A stretch of DNA of 64,000 nt. Origin: Fomes fomentarius. Its lineage: Eukaryota; Basidiomycota; Agaricomycetes; Polyporales; Polyporaceae. The notes under the pieces were generated by a model that saw nothing but the letters and a program-made list of their open reading frames with translations, ran no database searches and was not told where the DNA came from. The stretch spans positions 2,604,001 to 2,668,000 of the forward strand of contig JABYQN010000002.1 in the NCBI GenBank assembly GCA_022606135.1, read 5' to 3'. The translations under genes were made by a program, and so were the position numbers. Below, piece by piece: positions 58,587 to 64,000 of the stretch; position 1 is the stretch's first letter; every line of letters starts with the position of its first letter.

Positions 58587-59876
58587 TCACGGTTGGTTGT
58601 CGGCATCCACTAGTACCTCTTCCTCTCCAATACTGAAGGTGAACTCTCCAATTGTGTCATCTCCAGGAGTCCTGACAAACCCCCGTATCTCTCCCTTGTT
58701 CACTAGCGCGACGCGCATGTGTTCCTGGGTGACGGCATCGGCGAGGGTGTATGACGCAGGGAATGGATCGATAGGCGAAGGCTGGAGGGTGACATGGTTA
58801 TGGAGAGGAAGAACTATCGAATCTCCGGAACGGCCTGCTCGACTGGTGGAGGTGTCAGATACAGCACCTACACTCGCCTCGCGTCGCTCTCGTTGCGAGC
58901 TTTCGATGCTGGCGAGGGCTTCGTCCGCTCCGTGGCGCTCGAAGGGGGCTGGGAAGGGATGGAGATGCTGCCGGTAAAACGTGTTGGCCGACTCTCCTGT
59001 GCCGGCAGGCTTCACAAGGCTGTTGAGACCCCAGTTCGTCAGCAGAATGACCGGTCTATGAGAGGACCGGAACCTCTGGAGCGCTGTTACGACGTGATGA
59101 AGATGGTTGGGTGAGGGGTTTTCAGACGAACTGTCCGCTGCGTCACGGAGCTGTTCCAACGCGTAGCGATCGCGCCAGTAGAAATCGCTCAAAGAGTCGA
59201 TAGCAAGGAGACCAATCTCTCGCTCTTGTAAGCGGGGATTCGTGGAGTGGTACCTCGGGAGGTGGAGCAGAGTGATAGCGAGCTGGAGAGAAGAAGTCGG
59301 GTGGAACACGTGCAGATTCTCCAAACACTGAGTAGCTAGGTCTTCAGCAATGACGCTTGATTCAACAGTACCGTCTTCGAGAAGCCGACAGAGACGCGAG
59401 ACTAATAGGCGATGAAGTCGGGTGATGCTGAACTTGGCGTCGGTGTCGAAAAGCACGGCAGCCTTTCCCCAGCCTGCTAGGTTTTTCCCCTCATGCTGGC
59501 GGGGCATCAAGCATGTCACCAACATATGGTATAGCAGGTGCGTCTTTCCACTGGCGGCAGGGCCTTGGATTTCCACGACATCGCCTTGATTGAGTGGCCA
59601 TATGCGGGAAGTGCGACGCGTATTTACTGAGGACAGATGGGTGTCAAGCGCAGGCACGAAGGTCGGGCCCGCAGGCGCAGCTTGAGCGGGTGTAAGCGGC
59701 CAGGGTCTGGCTACGCAAACTGTATATCCACTCACTTTCGCGTCTGACGGTAGCGAGGAACTGCAGATGAGCAACGTCAGCCGCAGCCACGGGTAGAGAA
59801 GGGTACTCACGCTCTGCAGAGACTCGGAGTATATTTCTGAGACGATATCTGCGGCGCTGAGGGCATCCTCTGCCAT
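58587..59876 (-). CDS. XRCC2: XRCC2-like RecA/RAD51 paralogue, homologous recombination
   Basis: RAD51 paralogues assist loading of RAD51 on single-stranded DNA. The protein starts MAEDALSAADIVSEIYSESL, then FLATVRRETAPAGPTF, with PLNQGDVVEIQGPAASGKTH carrying Walker A (GPAASGKT). The Walker B strand is REIGLLAIDSLSDFYWRD. HRPVILLTNWGLNSLVK is the following core strand, and YTLADAVTQEHMRVALVNKG lies near the end. Two introns near the start (50 nt, then about 55 nt ending CTCAAG) must be removed to give the frame above. The unspliced frame also stays open, which can mislead annotation. The Walker A context GP-x-x-SGKT-x-L-LYHML is closest to XRCC2. It is divergent from the next gene, 319 bp apart. 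Confidence 0.85.
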   Translation of the reverse strand: MAEDALSAADIVSEIYSESLQSVSTLLYPWLRLTLLICSSSLPSDAKVSGYTVCVARPWPLTPAQAAPAGPTFVPALDTHLSSVNTRRTSRIWPLNQGDVVEIQGPAASGKTHLLYHMLVTCLMPRQHEGKNLAGWGKAAVLFDTDAKFSITRLHRLLVSRLCRLLEDGTVESSVIAEDLATQCLENLHVFHPTSSLQLAITLLHLPRYHSTNPRLQEREIGLLAIDSLSDFYWRDRYALEQLRDAADSSSENPSPNHLHHVVTALQRFRSSHRPVILLTNWGLNSLVKPAGTGESANTFYRQHLHPFPAPFERHGADEALASIESSQRERREASVGAVSDTSTSRAGRSGDSIVLPLHNHVTLQPSPIDPFPASYTLADAVTQEHMRVALVNKGEIRGFVRTPGDDTIGEFTFSIGEEEVLVDADNQP

Positions 59877-60195
59877 TGAGCGGGAGATGGGGCGTCAACC
59901 TGCTTGTGTTCCTGGGCTGTACATGTACATACACATAGACAGAGACTGCAAAAAAGCTGAGAGAGGGGAAACGCGTTGGTGGCGTGGCTGTGATCGTCCA
60001 GCCACGTGGGTGAAGCGCGCAGGACGTGATTGTTTCTGCCGAATCAAGAGTGGCAGTTATAGACTTAACGACCATCCTCACCGTGCCCGCCTCCCGCCAG
60101 CGCATCTCTCCCCCGACATCCTCAAGATTACGGCCGCTGGGTCGTCCGACATCCCACCTCAGTCTCAAAATTGCGACCCGCAACGATATACGATC
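59877..60195. promoter_or_regulatory. Shared intergenic region of XRCC2-like and coiled-coil genes
   Basis: A 319 bp stretch between divergent start codons; it should hold both promoters. No TATA box was identified. Confidence 0.45.
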
Positions 60196-62745
60196 ATGGC
60201 CACCGCCGCGCCCGCACGAGCTACGCCTGCCTCGCGACGATCACCACCGACCAATCCGTCTTCTTCCCCTTCTTCGATAGCCAAGGGTGCTACAGCTCGT
60301 TCAGCCGTGAATCCACGTGCGTCTGCTTCCCTGAGCTCTCCCGTCGCCCGTAGAGCATCCGTCAAGGCAAACACGCCTCCTCCGGCCGTTAACGGCGAGA
60401 CACGCGAGTCGTTGTCAGCCTCACTCAAGGTCGAGACGGAGAAGAAGGAGAAGGTATGTATACCATATTGCCATCCCGGTCTATGCTTCATGCGTCATTA
60501 TGCTCTCTAGCTCCTCGTACAACTGCAGGACAAGGAGCAGACCGTCACACAACTCACTACCGAGAATGACAATCTCAATTCTGCCCTCCACGCCGCCGAA
60601 AGCCGTCTCCAAGAGCTTTATGCCGACCAAAGTCGCATGGAGGAGGAGATGGCAGCGCGCATGGAGGTCGTCGAGAAGCTGCGCACGCAGGTGCGCGAGC
60701 TAGAGAAAGAGAAGCGCGACGTCCAACGGCGGTACAATGAACAGGTCGGTATTCCGTGTCTCAGTGGATGATATATTTTCTAAACGGCTTCTACGAAGAC
60801 GACGACGTTTGAGGCCGAACGACAGGCGTTCTACGACAATGAGCAACATCTCAAGTCCCGCATTCAGTCTCTCACGCAAGCCCGCAAGCAGCCCCCACCC
60901 ATCCTTACGTCTCCCTCCGTAGTATCTGTTGCCGAATCGGAGACAGACGTAGAAGACATGCCTTCCGAGGCGCCGTCACCCAAACAGGACGTCAACGACC
61001 CCGAACAGGAACCGGCCGAGATGACTGCCCTTCGCCTAGAGCTCTCGACGCTTTCGACGTCGTATAGCTCCCTACAGTCGACACTCGTACTACTGCAAAC
61101 TCAGTTGAATGACCTAAAACGTGTCAACAACGAGCTACAGGAAGAGAACGAGTCGTACAACATCCTCCTCCGGGAGAAGACCCTTAACGGTCAATTCGAT
61201 GTCTTGCGTATGGGCGGCAGCAGCGTCACTGAGCCGAGCGACAGTAGCGAGGCAGGCGACGAGGACGACAGCAGGGATGCGGAGAGCCTTCTTAGCAGGA
61301 ATACGAGCAGGAGTGTTCTGGATCCCGTCGACGAGCGTGACGAACGCGTCGAGGAGCCGCAGCACGATCTTGACCCGGAGTTCCAGCAAGACGAAGCCGA
61401 TCGCGAGCCCAAGGACACAGACTCTCCAGCAAGAGCGCCGCGGAGGGGTGGTCGCAGGCGTACGACATCGCAGACATCCCGTGGCTCTCCGGCGCCGCGT
61501 GGCGAGTCGCTTGCGAACTTGCCCATCACCGGACCTGGATTGGACCTCGCCGCGGAGCTCGGTCGCGCAGAGAACAAAGATCTTGTGGACGGTCGAACTT
61601 CCTTGGATACCGATCGGTCAATCCTCAACCCCAAGGGCAAGAAGGGCAGGAAGAGCACGGACCGCAAGGTGTCTTCCATGTCCGAGGGTGCGGATGGTGG
61701 TGCGGACGATTTGGAGATCCTGCGGAGCGAAGTCAAGAACCTCAAGGATGCCAACAAGGCTCTGTCGCTCTACGCGTCGAAGATCATCGACCGTATTATC
61801 TCGCAAGAAGGCTTCGAGCACGTCTTGGCCGTCGACTACGACAAGGGCTCTTCTCCTCCACCCCAATCCGCGAAGTTCACCACATTTAGCGACCTCCCCA
61901 AGTCCCCGCCTTTGGCGCAGCCTCCGAAGAGGAATCGCCCACAGTCGGCGATCTTTTCGTTTGGAGGCGGCGCACCTCCTACTACCTCTCCGCCACAAGA
62001 GCGGCTCACTACATTCGATGACATACGTGCTGCTGCGGCGAAGTCTGCGAGTGACAGTCCGCCCGCGCCGGCACCATCAACACGGGCTTCAAGGCGGTCG
62101 CTCTCCTTTGACTGGAGCAAGTTCTCTGTGTTTGGCGGCAATTCCGCGGAGAAAAGGCCCGATCCACATTTGCGTCCGCTGACTTTGAAGGCGGGGAGCA
62201 CTCCCGTTGTGACAAGTGCACGCAAACTAGATACCCAAGAGGATGAGGAGGATCGTCGTGAACGAGAGCGCTTGGCCGCCACAATGAGACTCATGGGCAT
62301 CGACAAACCCGCATCTCCGGCTATGCCATCGATGGGCAAGAGCTATTCTTCGCCTGGCCCTGACACTCTGCGCACCCCGCTCACCGCGAGCACCGTAACC
62401 CCCGGAACTGCTGCTCCAATGAGTCCTGCAACTTCTTCGCGATTCTCGTTCTTCCGCAGGACAAATTCGGACACGTCCTCCATCCACTCGTCCCCGGCTC
62501 TGGGCGGCACGCCCAACCTCACGCAGGAGGCCCTGGAGCAGGCTGAGGCGGAGAGCACGATCGCGGCTCTGGAAGCGCACGAACGCACCCTCAGCGCGGA
62601 GATCGCCAAGGGCTCTCCCGGTGGGTTCACCGAGATCGTGCGTCGCCGCAGTGGGGACCGGCGGAGCAGCCACAGAAGCGGGAGCGGAAGCACGGTCTGG
62701 AGCGCGGGCATGAGCAGGGGCGAGGGCGAGGGCGACGACGACTGA
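60196..62745 (+). CDS. Large coiled-coil protein, unrecognised, conserved-looking fungal type
   Basis: The function is not recognised. The N-terminus is a Ser/Pro/Ala-rich disordered region (MATAAPARATPASRRSPPTN). A long coiled coil follows: KLLVQLQDKEQTVTQLTTEN, RVRELEKEKRDVQRRYNEQ-like sequence, then TTTFEAERQAFYDNEQHLKS, TALRLELSTLSTSYSSLQST and NDLKRVNNELQEENESYNIL, closing with LREKTLNGQFDVLRMGGSS, which looks conserved. A basic Ser-rich part and a third coil (LRSEVKNLKDANKALSLYAS and DRIISQEGFEHVL) follow, then a Pro-rich tail with TPxxxxRxSFFRR-type segments. Three exons: introns lie after EKKEK and NEQ. It may be a cytoskeletal or septum-associated scaffold, but that is only a guess from its form. 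Confidence 0.7.
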
Positions 62746-63357
62746 CGAAGAAGCGTATACCTGGACGTCATGCCAATGTGTTTCTAGATAGTTAGACGGT
62801 ACTGTTGTGCTGGGACGGTGAGTACGATTGGTTGGGACTTGGAAGCGATAACACTGGAGAGACTTGCACACTCAAGTTCATCGGGTGTTGTTGCGTACTA
62901 TTACGATATACACTGTTATCAATGGGTACCACTTGGCGTGTTATACCCAGCTCTTGATGCTTATGCCCCATTATGTGTTGACATTTTCATGGTTGTTACG
63001 AGAATGTGTTATGCCATTACTATGTGCTTACCTCTATTTTTGACCGCATCCATACCCGTATCATACAACATGTCATCTAATGTAGATAATACAGGCAATG
63101 CTCTCTGACCTGCCTTGGTGAACGGCTGAGGATGAACTGGAATGCCCATCGGTCCCGAAGACTGCGGCCGGAGCGGTTTCTGGTATGTACAACTGCCAAG
63201 ATATGCCCATCACGTTGCAACTCAGTCATCGGACGCCGTCTGTGGCAGGCGGAATTGAGGATGGCAGCATCGACGACGGTCCACGGCAGAACGATCGGTT
63301 CTGCTCGGAGCGGCGTGTGGCTTGGACGTGTTGCACATGGCATGGCTCAGCCGTACC
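62746..63357. other. Gap between the coiled-coil gene and SLX9
   Basis: About 610 bp between two convergent gene ends. It is AT-richer than the genes, as expected of 3' UTRs. Nothing recognised. Confidence 0.4.
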
Positions 63358-64000
63358 TCATGCTGCTGCGGGTGGTTCGTGTTTGAGGAGCGTGTTCTGG
63401 GCATGTGTACGGATCGTCTGGAAGGGATTCGCAGCAAATTCGGGGGTGGCGAGTATCATGGGAATGCGCATGCGTTCAACCTGACTGCGAGACACCGGCG
63501 CGACGTGAGCTTCTCCACCTCCCGCAGTACGCTCGATGAGTAGAATGATGGACTGAGAACGCACAGTGCACGTTTGCGCTGGTTCTTCGTCAACGGAGCT
63601 CCCTTGCCCTCTCCTATTTGTCCGTGCTTGGGCCTGACTTTCTTGGACTGTGGTGCAGGGGTCTCGTCCACACCCTCAGCGGTGGCTGCAATCGAGTTTT
63701 GTACCGCTAAGGGGATATCGTCTTCCACGGCGGCAATGGCCATCTTGATCTCGTCCATGCCCCCTGCGACCTGTTCTCTCGCTTTACGCTTGAGGCGACG
63801 TTCGTGAGACTTAGAGTATGGAGAACGGGACTGCTCGAGCCCTAGATCATCACCCATAGCGGTGATAAGCATAATCTCATGGGACGTCTTCACGGATAGG
63901 TAATCGGAACGCACTCTGCATGAAAAGTTCATGTTTCAATGCCTGCTTTTCCTTTTTCTTCAGTGCCGGACGTGCGTCTTCCTCCGCAGCCATGTCTGCG
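63358..64000 (-). CDS. SLX9: Ribosome biogenesis protein SLX9 homologue, 5' part cut off by the window edge
   Basis: SLX9 accompanies pre-40S particles during processing and export. On the minus strand the exons read KKKEKQALKHELFMQRLEQS, then RSPYSKSHERRLKRKAREQV (the conserved SKSHxRRLKRKAKEQ block), KHGQIGEGKGAPLTKNQRKR, and after the last intron VERMRIPMILATPEFAANPF followed by TIRTHAQNTLLKH, a highly conserved ending. Three exons are visible. An ATG at 63993 is in frame, but fungal SLX9 proteins usually begin further upstream with a basic segment, so the true start is probably beyond position 64000. It is therefore treated as partial at its 5' end and complete at the 3' end. Confidence 0.88.

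Overview
This window is nuclear DNA from a filamentous basidiomycete, probably an Agaricomycete of the polypore type (the order is inference). The evidence is GC-rich sequence, many short GT-AG introns of about 45-70 nt, several introns per gene, and basidiomycete-type F-box/LRR-like and DUF6697-like proteins. No virus, intact transposon, CRISPR array or tRNA gene was found. Gene models were built by hand from the reading frames and splice sites.

Layout. 0-9 kb holds conserved housekeeping genes: the glycine cleavage H protein, the complex I subunit NDUFB11/ESSS, histone N-alpha-acetyltransferase NAT4/NAA40, the 40S-maturation kinase RIO2, and the Tudor splicing factor SPF30/SMNDC1. 9.5-13.1 kb holds a divergent pair of related, unrecognised proteins. 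16-23.6 kb holds eIF4E, a Pil1-type eisosome protein, a U6 snRNA on the minus strand, the tRNA methyltransferase TRM44 and an F-box protein. 24-29 kb holds ELP4, IMP1 and a TTC1-like TPR protein. 29.4-33.6 kb is a tandem pair of short-chain dehydrogenases. 33.9-48.4 kb holds a coiled-coil protein with a DUF6697-like C-terminus, the pyruvate dehydrogenase E2, exosome subunit CSL4, NudE, ESS2 (with three apparent one-base frameshifts), a FAM192A/NIP30 homologue and an SRF1-like membrane protein. 51.5-64 kb holds a second F-box-like protein, a stand-alone adenylating enzyme, an XRCC2-like RecA paralogue, a large coiled-coil protein and a partial SLX9.

The genes do not form an operon or an obvious biosynthetic cluster. 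Many concern RNA: RIO2 and SLX9 in ribosome assembly; SPF30, ESS2 and U6 in splicing; CSL4 in RNA decay; TRM44 and ELP4 in tRNA uridine modification; eIF4E in translation. Two lipoylated mitochondrial proteins (H protein and PDH E2) are also present. Several pairs are head to head with 180-500 bp between start codons.

The less ordinary content is the divergent paralogue pair, the duplicated dehydrogenases with matching TATA positions, the free-standing adenylation enzyme, the GGGTAC-type inverted repeats near 27.2-27.5 kb, the broken ESS2 frame, and four long gene-free stretches (5.4-7.6, 13.1-16.0, 48.4-51.5 and 53.0-55.9 kb). I found no convincing wholly new multi-gene system.
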